The position numbers and the translations under genes are program-made. From Bacillus pumilus (GTDB taxonomy: Bacteria; Bacillota; Bacilli; Bacillales; Bacillaceae), in contig NZ_LT906438.1 of assembly GCF_900186955.1 (NCBI RefSeq), positions 310,001 through 374,000 of the forward strand: 64,000 bases of DNA. The letters run 5' to 3'. The notes beneath the pieces were generated by a model. That model made no database searches. It worked only from the letters and a program-made list of their open reading frames with translations, and had not been told where the DNA came from. Each line of letters begins with the position of its first letter. Positions within the stretch are counted from its first letter, which is position 1. This document shows positions 8,940 to 15,965 of this stretch, one piece after another.

Positions 8940-9740
8940 TGTTCCACACTAGAAATTCTTCTCAGCACGAAGCCGAATTTGTATTACTAGATCAACTGGT
9001 CGAAGAGGATCACCTGCTTCGTAAAATTGATCAGTACATTGATTTTTCATTTATCATAGACAAAGTCAAACCTTATTATAGTGAGAATAAAGGTCGTCCT
9101 TCTCTTGATCAACTTATTTTGTTTAAAATGATATTTATCGCATACCTGTAAGGTATCCGTTCCGTATCTTGATCGATTGGATCACCAAATCACCCGATTT
9201 GATTTTCAAGTAGAAGCGGTTGCCATTGATTCTGGTTATTTGACAACATCAATCTGTAAAGGATTTATCCGATCGCCGCATTTTTGGTGTCATCGCACAT
9301 AGATGCTTTCATCGAACAAGAGGAAATTCCAGTATCATTTTGAACATGATCATTACATATGCCCAAATGGTGAAAAGCTATCATATACGACAACTGACCG
9401 AAAAGGTTATAGGTACTATAAATCAGACCCTAAAAAATGCGTTTCTTGTCCTTTCCTTGAAAGCTGTACAAGATCGAAAAATCATCAAAAAGTGATCTCA
9501 AGACATGTATGGGAGGAACAAAAAGAAAAGATTAGACAAAATCGTCTGTCTATATCTGGAAAAAAGTTATATAAAAAGAGAAAAGAAAAAATAGAGCGAA
9601 GCTTTGCAGATTCAAAACAACTGCATGGGCTTCGCTACTGTTGGTTGAGGGGAAAACAGAATGTGAGTGTGCAAGTTCTTCTCACAGCTGCGTGCCAGAA
9701 CATGAAAAAGATTGCCACAGACCTAGCCAAGCTAGGCTAA
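8940..9740 (+). pseudogene. Decayed IS1182-family transposase
   Basis: Starting at ATG 8940 after AAAGGAGGTG, the first 70 residues (SSQHEAEFVLLDQLVEEDHLLRKIDQYIDF...GRPSLDQLILFKMIF) are the N-terminal DUF772 part of IS1182 transposases. The frame then breaks at 9149. A middle piece, DRLDHQITRFDFQVEAVAIDSGYLTTSICK, is readable in another frame. From 9303 to 9740 the C-terminal part is intact, with the Cys-rich CPNGEKLSY...KKCVSCPFLESC and SFADSKQLHGLRYCWLRG. A large part of the catalytic core is missing, so the element cannot move itself. I could not delimit the inverted repeats with confidence. Confidence 0.85.
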
Positions 9741-9748
9741 GTCTGTGG
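9715..9748 (+). repeat. Long inverted repeat at the 3' end of the transposase remnant
   Basis: CCACAGACCTAGCC and GGCTAAGTCTGTGG pair across the 4-nt loop with one mismatch and overlap the transposase stop codon. This is a terminator or IS-end structure. Confidence 0.55.
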
Positions 9749-9794
9749 GAGGCCTTTTTCATTAAATTTCATCCATCATAATTACGTTGAAAAT

Positions 9795-9828
9795 AAAAAA
9801 GCAGGCTCCAGTAAGAGCCTGCTTTTTT
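9795..9828. terminator. Bidirectional terminator
   Basis: Perfect 14-bp stem AAAAAAGCAGGCTC / GAGCCTGCTTTTTT with a 6-nt loop. It serves the converging transposase remnant and the secreted-protein gene. Confidence 0.92.
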
Positions 9829-9853
9829 ATTTATTGTTGCTTAACAGTAATTT

Positions 9854-10432
9854 TTAAGGTATTTTTACAGTATATGCTAAATCAACAAACATAATATTTA
9901 CGCCTACATCAACTTTCTTATATTTGTTTTTAACTGCCCATGCAACAGCACCAGAAGTTCCAGCAGTAATAGCCGCAGCGGCTCCAGCACCCCATGGTCC
10001 AGCAGCAGCAATTCGACTTGTGTACCAACCGATATATCCGGCTGCAAATCCACCTGCTACTATGGCATTCATGCTTCTAACTTTCGGTCCTAATTTGAGG
10101 TGTAAACCTACAAAACCTAATGTCTGCATGTCACCTTTTTTCTCATTCTCTTCAAAGCTAAATTCTTCTGATTTCATTGAAGTCATTAGTAGACTGTCGT
10201 GTTCTGAAATTCCCATTTCCATAAGGGTTTCTTTATCAGCTGTAAAATGAATATTTCCATCCTTATCTAATTCGAAGTAATTAGATAGTTTCTCTGCTAA
10301 TTCCAATTGTTTTTTATCTACACTGACTGGGGGGGTCTCATTATTACCTTGACTGGCATGACTAATCATTGGAGAAGAGAAACCAAATGTAATAGTAAGC
10401 ACACATAACACTACTAGAAATTTTTTAAACAT
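9854..10432 (-). CDS. Secreted protein with Gly/Ala-rich hydrophobic C-terminus, unknown
   Basis: 192 residues from ATG 10432, which is preceded by AGGAGTGG at the right distance; the ORF could extend 12 codons further but has no ribosome site there. A clear Sec signal peptide (MFKKFLVVLCVLTITFGFSSPMISHA) has a likely cut after SHA. It is followed by an acidic middle (residues 30-105) and a strongly hydrophobic Gly/Ala-rich segment (about 115-165) reading GGFAAGYIGWYTSRIAAAGPWGAGAAAA. The shape recalls pre-pro bacteriocins or holin-like antimicrobial proteins, but I recognise no family. A divergent small membrane protein gene begins 93 bp away and could encode protection. Confidence 0.7.
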   Translation of the reverse strand: MFKKFLVVLCVLTITFGFSSPMISHASQGNNETPPVSVDKKQLELAEKLSNYFELDKDGNIHFTADKETLMEMGISEHDSLLMTSMKSEEFSFEENEKKGDMQTLGFVGLHLKLGPKVRSMNAIVAGGFAAGYIGWYTSRIAAAGPWGAGAAAAITAGTSGAVAWAVKNKYKKVDVGVNIMFVDLAYTVKIP

Positions 10433-10524
10433 ACGTACCACTCCTATTTGTTTTTTGGGGTAACGCATACATGATATTTCCTTCTATTGGGGTGGAATAC
10501 TTAGAGGTTAAGGAGAGTAATAAA

Positions 10525-10890
10525 ATGTATTTATTCTTATTCACTTTGATTTATTGTGTAATCACACAGATGTTGAGTTTTTCCTTTGAGATGTCTTTTG
10601 GTGTGTACTTGATAGGTTTAGCTTTAATCAAAGGACTTTCCAGTGGGGAAATTAAAGACATCTTTAATTTCAAAAAGACAAGGGACGTGTTCAAAGAAAA
10701 CAGATTTATAGATTCTTTGATGGAATTGTTTTCTTTGGTAATAGTGTTTATTAATGCATACATAATTGATTATGAACCATTCTCTCCCTTTGAGTTTGTT
10801 TATACTTTTTTCTTGCTTGTAGTTCTGTACAGGTTCCTATTTTGGGGGATCATAAGAGAGTCTAAAAAATGGTTGCATAAAGAGTCATAA
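10525..10890 (+). CDS. Small membrane protein divergent from the secreted protein, possible immunity partner
   Basis: 121 residues, starting at ATG 10525 nine bases after AAGGAG. About four hydrophobic segments: MYLFLFTLIYCVITQ, the following FGVYLIGLALIKGL, LFSLVIVFINAYI and FVYTFFLLVVLYRFLFWGI. The tail is basic (RESKKWLHKES). Size and layout are like immunity proteins that sit beside bacteriocin genes, but no sequence family was recognised. The base composition is A+T-rich compared with nadE, in keeping with acquired DNA. Confidence 0.6.
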   Translation: MYLFLFTLIYCVITQMLSFSFEMSFGVYLIGLALIKGLSSGEIKDIFNFKKTRDVFKENRFIDSLMELFSLVIVFINAYIIDYEPFSPFEFVYTFFLLVVLYRFLFWGIIRESKKWLHKES

Positions 10891-11075
10891 GAGACATGGG
10901 CTTATAAAAATCACTCACTTTCTTTGATATATTCCAATGCTACCATTTATTTCTTTATAATTGGTAATATGGTGGGAATTTTATTTTTCAGTTGCGGTAT
11001 CCGCAATTAAGGTTCTTTTAATTGGGAGGAGAAATTTCGAATAGAGAAGAATTAGATTGTCAATTATCGCTAATG

Positions 11076-11101
11076 AACAGGCTGGAGAGCCTGTTTTTTT
11101 G
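11076..11101 (+). terminator. Terminator in the hairpin-rich region
   Basis: AACAGGCT / AGCCTGTT, 4-nt loop GGAG, seven T. Confidence 0.85.
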
Positions 11102-11139
11102 TTTCTTAATATTATGTTTTTGTTGAAAAATTCCATTTT

Positions 11140-11167
11140 GCTTGCGGTGTCCGCAAGCATTTTTTTT
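11140..11167 (+). terminator. Terminator built on the TTGCGG palindrome
   Basis: GCTTGCGG / CCGCAAGC with the 3-nt loop TGT, followed by A and a T run. Confidence 0.8.
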
Positions 11168-11237
11168 ATTTTTCAGTGCTTCATTTTGACGGATTTTTTT
11201 GTGATAAAATCCAGTCACTGCGGAGGTGAATCATGTG

Positions 11238-11348
11238 ATGGTAGAAGTAGGAATAAACCTGTTTGAGATAGGATTACTCATTCTAGGTGTTTCAGTTTTG
11301 TTTTTAATCACAGCTAATGAGGAACGAAAACGAAAAAGAAAGAGCTAG
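11238..11348 (+). CDS. Possible toxin-like small membrane peptide (36 aa)
   Basis: The peptide is MVEVGINLFEIGLLILGVSV, then LFLITANEERKRKRKS: one hydrophobic helix of about 22 residues and a strongly basic tail. GGAGGTGA (11222-11229) precedes it; GTG 11235 is an alternative start, and the ATG at 11233 is followed at once by a stop. The size and build match small type I toxins such as TxpA/BsrG of B. subtilis, although the sequence is not a clear family match. No antisense antitoxin could be shown. A hairpin with T run lies near 11430-11460. Confidence 0.45.
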   Translation: MVEVGINLFEIGLLILGVSVLFLITANEERKRKRKS

Positions 11349-11429
11349 GCTGCTTCTTGAAAGGCGCTTGACGGAAATCAAGAGATTTTAACACTCACAT
11401 AGAGGTTTACTTAAAAATTTCAGTTGAGA

Positions 11430-11462
11430 TCGCTCAGATTTGATTCTGATCGCTTTTTTTGT
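11430..11462 (+). terminator. Imperfect hairpin and T run downstream of the small peptide
   Basis: GCTCAGA and TCTGA-TC-GC can pair with a 2-nt bulge, followed by TTTTTTTG. The motif GATCGC occurs on both sides of the stem. It is probably the end of the small-peptide transcript. Confidence 0.45.
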
Positions 11463-11559
11463 TTAGGTATTAAAAGTAGGGGTGGTGTGTCAAAAACGCT
11501 TATAAGGGCTTTAAATGTGTTTTTTCGTTTTGGCTACTGAAATCAGTTTGAAAATCTGT

Positions 11560-11575
11560 TTGCGAGATACCGAAA
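11560..11575 (+). promoter_or_regulatory. ComA box upstream of rap
   Basis: TTGCGA-GATA-CCGAAA matches the ComA consensus TTGCGG-N4-CCGCAA at 10 of 12 positions. It lies about 90 bp upstream of the rap start codon, a distance used by ComA-activated rap genes in B. subtilis. Confidence 0.6.
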
Positions 11576-11665
11576 ATTTTAAAAATTGGAACTAAAATGG
11601 GTTTTGGACGTATTTCATGTGCTAGGATTTAACATAAAACGGCAAAAATTGAGGGGGATGAATAA

Positions 11666-12778
11666 ATGGCAGCTGTATCTTCAGCGAAAATCGGTCAGAA
11701 GATTAATGAATGGTATCAGAATATCAAGAGGCTGAATGTAACAGATGCGGAAATGCTTCGGAGTGAGATCAGAAGGGATTTAGACATCATGGAGGAAGAT
11801 GAGCAAGCTGTTCTTTATTTTCAGCTTATGGAATTCCGCCACGAACAAATGCTTGAATACATGAATCTAGGAGCTCGGAAATTAAACAAAGCGGAGTACC
11901 TGCGATCAGTTGAAGGGCAAGGGCGGAAGCTTACTGGAATCCTGGAATACTATTTTAATTTTTTCAAAGGGATGTATGAGTTTTCGCAAGGTGATTACAT
12001 TACTGCGATTACTTTTTATCGACAGGCAGAAAAACGGTTGGATCGAGTGGCGGATGAAGTTGAAAGAGCAGAGTTTTACTTCAAGATGGCAGAGATTTTC
12101 TATCACATGAAGCAAACTCAAATGTCTATGTATTACATCATGCTAGCCCTTGATACATATAAGGCGCACCCGACTTATCTTGTCCGAGAAATTCAGTCTC
12201 GTTTTGTTGTTTCAGGAAATTATATTGATCTTAACAGTTCTGAAAAGTCTCTCCCGCATTTAGACAAAGCATTAGAAAAATCACATGCGATTAAGGATGA
12301 ATTAATGATTGGTATAAGTTTGATGAACTTGGGTCACTGTTATTCTAGTTTGGAAAAATATCAGTTGGCATTAGATCATTTGGAGGAAGCTGAAATTTAT
12401 TTGAAACGTCATTCTCACATACGAGCAATCCTTTATCAGCAGGCTCTGATCCATTTTAAATTGGGTAACGATGAATTGGCCAAGGAATATTTGCAGCGTG
12501 GCATAGATTATCTAAAATCAAACCCTGATCAATTATTCGAATCTTTGTACGATTTTCTTGTAAACCTATATATAAAGCCACTTAATCTTGATGATCTCAA
12601 GGATATTTTGAAACGATTTGATAACATTAGGGGTTATCCATATGTAGAAGAACTGGCATTAGAGTCCGCAGAATTTTATACTAAATGTGAGCGTATGGAG
12701 GAATCTGTATATTTGTATCAGCAAATGGTGTACGCTCAAAAACAAATTCGAAGGGGCGACTGTTTGTATGAACATTAG
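11666..12778 (+). CDS. Rap-family response regulator aspartate phosphatase / regulator
   Basis: 370 residues, the usual Rap length. The N-terminal helical bundle (SSAKIGQKINEWYQNIKRLNVTDAEML, residues 5-31) is followed by tetratricopeptide repeats from about residue 100 to the end, for example GISLMNLGHCYSSLEKYQLALDHLEEAEIYL and the LYQQALIHFKLGNDELAKEYLQRGIDYL repeat. Rap proteins either dephosphorylate Spo0F~P or bind response regulators such as ComA, and are switched off by a Phr pentapeptide that binds the repeats. A phr gene overlaps the 3' end. The upstream ComA box suggests feedback on ComA. ATG 11666 follows GAGGGGGATG. The target cannot be read from sequence. Confidence 0.92.
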   Translation: MAAVSSAKIGQKINEWYQNIKRLNVTDAEMLRSEIRRDLDIMEEDEQAVLYFQLMEFRHEQMLEYMNLGARKLNKAEYLRSVEGQGRKLTGILEYYFNFFKGMYEFSQGDYITAITFYRQAEKRLDRVADEVERAEFYFKMAEIFYHMKQTQMSMYYIMLALDTYKAHPTYLVREIQSRFVVSGNYIDLNSSEKSLPHLDKALEKSHAIKDELMIGISLMNLGHCYSSLEKYQLALDHLEEAEIYLKRHSHIRAILYQQALIHFKLGNDELAKEYLQRGIDYLKSNPDQLFESLYDFLVNLYIKPLNLDDLKDILKRFDNIRGYPYVEELALESAEFYTKCERMEESVYLYQQMVYAQKQIRRGDCLYEH

Positions 12779-12884
12779 AAAAAGCTTTGTTTTAGCTGGT
12801 CTTGCGATCATGATGTTGGTTGGTGGTTCATATCTGAATCATACCGAGACTGCTATGGAGTTGGCTATTCGATTAGGTACATGA
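12768..12884 (+). CDS. Phr signalling peptide precursor
   Basis: A 38-residue peptide starting at ATG 12768 inside the last codons of rap (11-bp overlap, as in other rap-phr pairs). It has a basic start, MNIRKS, a hydrophobic export signal FVLAGLAIMMLVGGSYL, and a polar end finishing in AIRLGT. Phr pheromones are usually the last five residues, often of the pattern xRxxT (ARNQT, ERGMT, SRNVT). IRLGT fits this well and is the likely mature signal for the adjoining Rap protein. Confidence 0.85.
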   Translation: MNIRKSFVLAGLAIMMLVGGSYLNHTETAMELAIRLGT

Positions 12885-12959
12885 AGAATGGCAGACCTTT
12901 TGGGTCTGTCTATTTGGAAATTCTTCTGGAACAACACCAATGTACTAACAGACACTCAG

Positions 12960-12992
12960 AAAAAATCCCTTCCAATTGGATAGGGATTTTTT
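12960..12992 (+). terminator. Terminator after rap-phr
   Basis: AAATCCCT / AGGGATTT stem around TCCAATTGGAT, followed by a T run. Confidence 0.85.
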
Positions 12993-13027
12993 GAATAAGC
13001 TGCGATCTAATTCAAAGTTGCATAACC

Positions 13028-13350
13028 CTAATCAACAACAAACAGTACGGCCGTTCCATCTTCGTATTCATTTAGTTGATGGGACACCCAAGATCCCGCA
13101 CCTCGATTGTCTGAAGGAGATATTTATTCTATATCGGCTCCTGCACCGCCTTCTTCACACATAGCCATAGGGAATTCATCTCGATCATATCCCCTTTTTG
13201 TTGGTATGTTTTTCAATGATTCTTCTCTATTTTTATCGGCACCTTCTTTATCAATCGTGCAGACGGCAGAAGCGCCCTTTTTTATAGCATTTTTTATGTC
13301 TCGTGCTGTTTCTGAATACTTATCAGTCGGAAACTTCAATTTCACATCAT
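13028..13350 (-). pseudogene. nucA-like DNA-entry nuclease remnant
   Basis: On the minus strand the frame reads [20 protein letters not shown], the catalytic region [27 protein letters not shown], then a stop codon, then in the same frame [28 protein letters not shown] and a final stop. The match to the intact nucA at 45818 shows that a Tyr codon became TAA. The N-terminal signal/membrane segment is missing, cut by a terminator hairpin at 13358-13386. It is therefore a doubly broken second copy of the competence nuclease, without a nin partner next to it. Confidence 0.85.
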
Positions 13351-13357
13351 ACTGAGA

Positions 13358-13386
13358 CCTCTCCAGAAGATGGAGAGGTTTTTTTA
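13358..13386 (+). terminator. Terminator hairpin at the edge of the nucA remnant
   Basis: ACCTCTCC / GGAGAGGT with loop AGAAGA and a T run. It occupies the place where the nuclease N-terminus should be. Confidence 0.8.
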
Positions 13387-13557
13387 TGTCGAATTTCAAG
13401 TGAGTTTGACAAAATAACCAAAAAATCATTAAATTAGTAGAACGATATACTTAAGTACATTTAACTAAATGAAGATTTTTTTGATCAAAAAAAGCAAGCA
13501 TAATTAGTTCGATTCACTTAATTTCAATACTATTTACAGTATTTTCAGAAAAAATGA

Positions 13558-13586
13558 TTGACGAAGAAAAAGAATGCGCTTACAAT
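13558..13586 (+). promoter_or_regulatory. SigA promoter of the catabolic operon
   Basis: TTGACG (13558-13563), 17-bp spacer, TACAAT (13581-13586). Two palindromic operators follow immediately downstream, over the expected transcription start. Confidence 0.8.
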
Positions 13587-13594
13587 GAAACCAC

Positions 13595-13631
13595 ATTCCG
13601 AAAAGTGAAATTAGATTCCACTGAATGGAAT
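13595..13631 (+). promoter_or_regulatory. Tandem operators ATTCC-N7-GGAAT (candidate IclR sites), operon promoter
   Basis: A perfect palindrome ATTCC-ACTGAAT-GGAAT is at 13615-13631, and a near copy ATTCC-GAAAAGT-GAAAT at 13595-13611. Their starts are 20 bp apart, two helical turns. The same arrangement is found upstream of the IclR gene at 23067-23103. Confidence 0.7.
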
Positions 13632-13680
13632 AAAGGGGTGGTTCACCTCCAAATAAGAAGCTAAAGGAATGATTGACACA

Positions 13681-14526
13681 ATGAAAAATCGAAGTGCACT
13701 GGAAATCTACAAAGAGGGAGGCGCTTGGTGGGAAACTGAGATTAGTCATATTCAAAAAAATTCAATTGAACTTCGAGGTTATCCGATTGAAGAACTAATT
13801 GGCGAACTGTCGTATCCACAAATGCTTTATTTACTGCTTGTTGGTGAATTATTGGATGATTCAAAAGCAGCTCTTTTTGAAAGTGTTCTTGTCGCAGGTG
13901 CGGACCATGGACCAAGAGCGCCATCTATTGCAGCAGCCAGAATGGCGGTGACTTGCGGCATTTCGTTTAATTCCTCTGTTGCAACAGGGGTGAATTTATT
14001 AGGTGATATTCATGGCGGAGCCGGAGAGAAGGCCATGCGTATGTTATACGAAGCCAAAGCGATCTACGATGATCAAAAGGATATACAGTTTGCGGCCAAG
14101 CAAGTATGTCACACATGGTTAACTCGCAAGGAAAAAATCCCGGGGATCGGCCATCAGCTTCATGATGATGATCCGAGGGTTAGACGTCTATATGAGCTAA
14201 GTCACACATATGTCCAGCAAGGTCTTATCAGTGGGATATATTTACGGTTAGCCGAAGCGATTAGACATGAGCTTGAACACCTGAAAGGGAAGAAAATCAC
14301 GATGAATATAGACGGTGTATCTGCTGCAATCCAATGTGAATTAAACATTCCAGCAGAAGCAGCAAAAGGCATTTTTTCCTTATCCAGAGGAATGGGCATC
14401 GTGGCGCATGCATATGAGGAGCTGACAAAGGGAGCCCTCGTGAAGGGACCTTGTCCAAACGAAGAAAGATTGGTTCGTTATGCAGGACATGGAACGCGGC
14501 ACTTGAAGGAGGGAGAGAAAATTTGA
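13681..14526 (+). CDS. Citrate-synthase-like / citryl-CoA-lyase-type enzyme
   Basis: About 281 residues, much shorter than housekeeping citrate synthase. It has the family catalytic elements: first His in LGDIHGGAGEKAM, second His in IPGIGHQLHDDDPRVRRL, and the Asp in NIDGVSAAIQCELNIP. Such short homologues often cleave or form 3-hydroxyacyl-CoA compounds such as citryl-CoA. ATG 13681 is chosen because the earlier ATG 13669 lies almost on the AAAGGA ribosome site. It is the first gene of a seven-gene operon behind a strong promoter with IclR-type operators. The natural substrate is unknown. Confidence 0.8.
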   Translation: MKNRSALEIYKEGGAWWETEISHIQKNSIELRGYPIEELIGELSYPQMLYLLLVGELLDDSKAALFESVLVAGADHGPRAPSIAAARMAVTCGISFNSSVATGVNLLGDIHGGAGEKAMRMLYEAKAIYDDQKDIQFAAKQVCHTWLTRKEKIPGIGHQLHDDDPRVRRLYELSHTYVQQGLISGIYLRLAEAIRHELEHLKGKKITMNIDGVSAAIQCELNIPAEAAKGIFSLSRGMGIVAHAYEELTKGALVKGPCPNEERLVRYAGHGTRHLKEGEKI

Positions 14527-15956
14527 GCAGTTTGAAAGCGTTATCATATATAAACGGCGAGTGGATGGATACCGATCGTGTGAAAACAGATATCATCAAT
14601 CCTTACTCAGGAGAAAGGATCGGTACATCATATCTCGCCTCATCACAAGACATAGAACAGGCACTTTCTATTGCGCAGCATGCTAAAAAACAAATAGCGG
14701 GAATATCGGCAATCGAACGCTCAAAGCTTCTAACGAAAGCAGCCACCTTGCTTGAAGAACAAAAAGACCATTTCGCAAAACTGATTTCGTTAGAATTAGG
14801 CAAACCGCTTAAAAATACAAGAGATGAAGTCTCACGATCAATCGAGACGCTAGCGCAGTCGGCGGAAGAAGCGAATCGATTAGTAGGTGAGACCATTCCA
14901 GGCAATGTATCATCGCGTGGGCAGGGAGCAATGGCCATGACATTTAAAATACCAGTCGGAGTTGTGCTGGCGATTACTCCTTTTAATGCACCGCTCAACT
15001 TAATTTGTCACAAAGTTGGTCCAGCTTTTGCGGGAGGGAATGTCATTATTTTGAAGCCTGCACCGCAAACATCAGCTGTTGCTACAGCGTTTGTCAAACT
15101 CCTTCTCGAAGCAGGGTTCCCTGAGGCAAGTTTGCAGCTTGTGATTGGCGGGGTCGAGGCTGGGAAACAGTTAGTCACTGATGAAAGAACGAATCTCATC
15201 TCTTTTACCGGTGGGGCTGCCGGAGGAGAGCATATTACAACCTCTGCGGGATTAAAAAAAGTATTGCTCGAACTCGGAGGGAATGGCGCGACGATTGTTC
15301 ATCACGATGCTGATATTGAACAAGCCGCATCCCTTTGTGCCAAGACAGGCTTTAGTAATTCTGGTCAAAGCTGTATTTCTGTTCAAAGAATTTATGTCCA
15401 CCAGGAAATAATGCCGTCGTTTACTGAGGTATTAAAACAAAAAGTAGAGCAGCTTGTCGTTGGAGATCCGCTGTCCAGTGAGAGTGATATCGGCTGTATG
15501 GTCGATGCACAGGCCGCGCAGCGTGTTGAGACATGGATACAAGAGGCAGAGAGTATGGGGGCACAGCTTTTATGTGGGGGAAAAAGAAATGGGGCGAGCA
15601 TCACACCGGCTATTTTGCTGAACCCTCCGAAACAGGCCAAGGTCGTCTGTGAGGAAGTATTCGGCCCAGTTGTCAGCATTCTCCCTTATGCGGAGCTGGA
15701 GAAGGCAATTAAAGAAGCAAATGATAGTCGATATGGTTTGCAGGCAGGGATCTTTACGAATCAGCTGGATGTTGCGTTACACGCAGCAAAAGAGCTTGAA
15801 ACTGGCGGTGTTGTCATCAATGGGACATCAAATTTTAGACTGGATCATTGGCCTTATGGAGGAATTAAGCGAAGTGGTCTTGGAAGAGAAGGTCCGCGTT
15901 TCGCTATTGAGGAGATGACCGAAACCAAAATGATCGTGCTTCCACAGGGTCTGTGA
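14523..15956 (+). CDS. NAD(P)-dependent aldehyde dehydrogenase
   Basis: 477 residues from TTG 14523, whose last two bases form part of the upstream TGA stop; GGAGGGAG sits seven bases before it. The active-site Cys284 is in FSNSGQSCISVQR, the general base Glu250 in LLELGGNGATIV, and the cofactor loop FTGGAAGG precedes it. EEVFGPVVSILPY and the C-terminal PYGGIKRSGLGREGPRFAIEEMTE are typical. It oxidises an aldehyde to an acid. In this operon the likely source of aldehyde is the ThDP enzyme two genes on. The upstream frame extension to 14451 overlaps the previous gene and is unlikely to be used. Confidence 0.9.
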   Translation: MSSLKALSYINGEWMDTDRVKTDIINPYSGERIGTSYLASSQDIEQALSIAQHAKKQIAGISAIERSKLLTKAATLLEEQKDHFAKLISLELGKPLKNTRDEVSRSIETLAQSAEEANRLVGETIPGNVSSRGQGAMAMTFKIPVGVVLAITPFNAPLNLICHKVGPAFAGGNVIILKPAPQTSAVATAFVKLLLEAGFPEASLQLVIGGVEAGKQLVTDERTNLISFTGGAAGGEHITTSAGLKKVLLELGGNGATIVHHDADIEQAASLCAKTGFSNSGQSCISVQRIYVHQEIMPSFTEVLKQKVEQLVVGDPLSSESDIGCMVDAQAAQRVETWIQEAESMGAQLLCGGKRNGASITPAILLNPPKQAKVVCEEVFGPVVSILPYAELEKAIKEANDSRYGLQAGIFTNQLDVALHAAKELETGGVVINGTSNFRLDHWPYGGIKRSGLGREGPRFAIEEMTETKMIVLPQGL

Positions 15957-15965
15957 AAGGGGCGT

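Larger units (their letters stand above)
10891..11234. other. Non-coding stretch with three hairpins
   Basis: No convincing gene. It contains the palindrome TTGCGGTATCCGCAA (10992-11006), overlapped by CAATTAA/TTAATTG (about 11004-11024) and then a ribosome-site-like GGGAGGAG (11025-11032). A terminator AACAGGCT/AGCCTGTT with T run follows (11076-11101). A second copy of the palindrome forms the stem GCTTGCGGTGTCCGCAAGC followed by eight T (11140-11167). It looks like the leader and end of one or two short non-coding transcripts, or the remains of a deleted gene. Confidence 0.45.

Noticed and set aside
11057..11266. 69-codon plus-strand frame starting at TTG
   Set aside because: It reads straight through two intrinsic terminators and overlaps the better-supported 36-codon peptide.
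13107..13355. Plus-strand 82-codon frame
   Set aside because: It is the complement of the nucA remnant, which shows clear homology on the minus strand.
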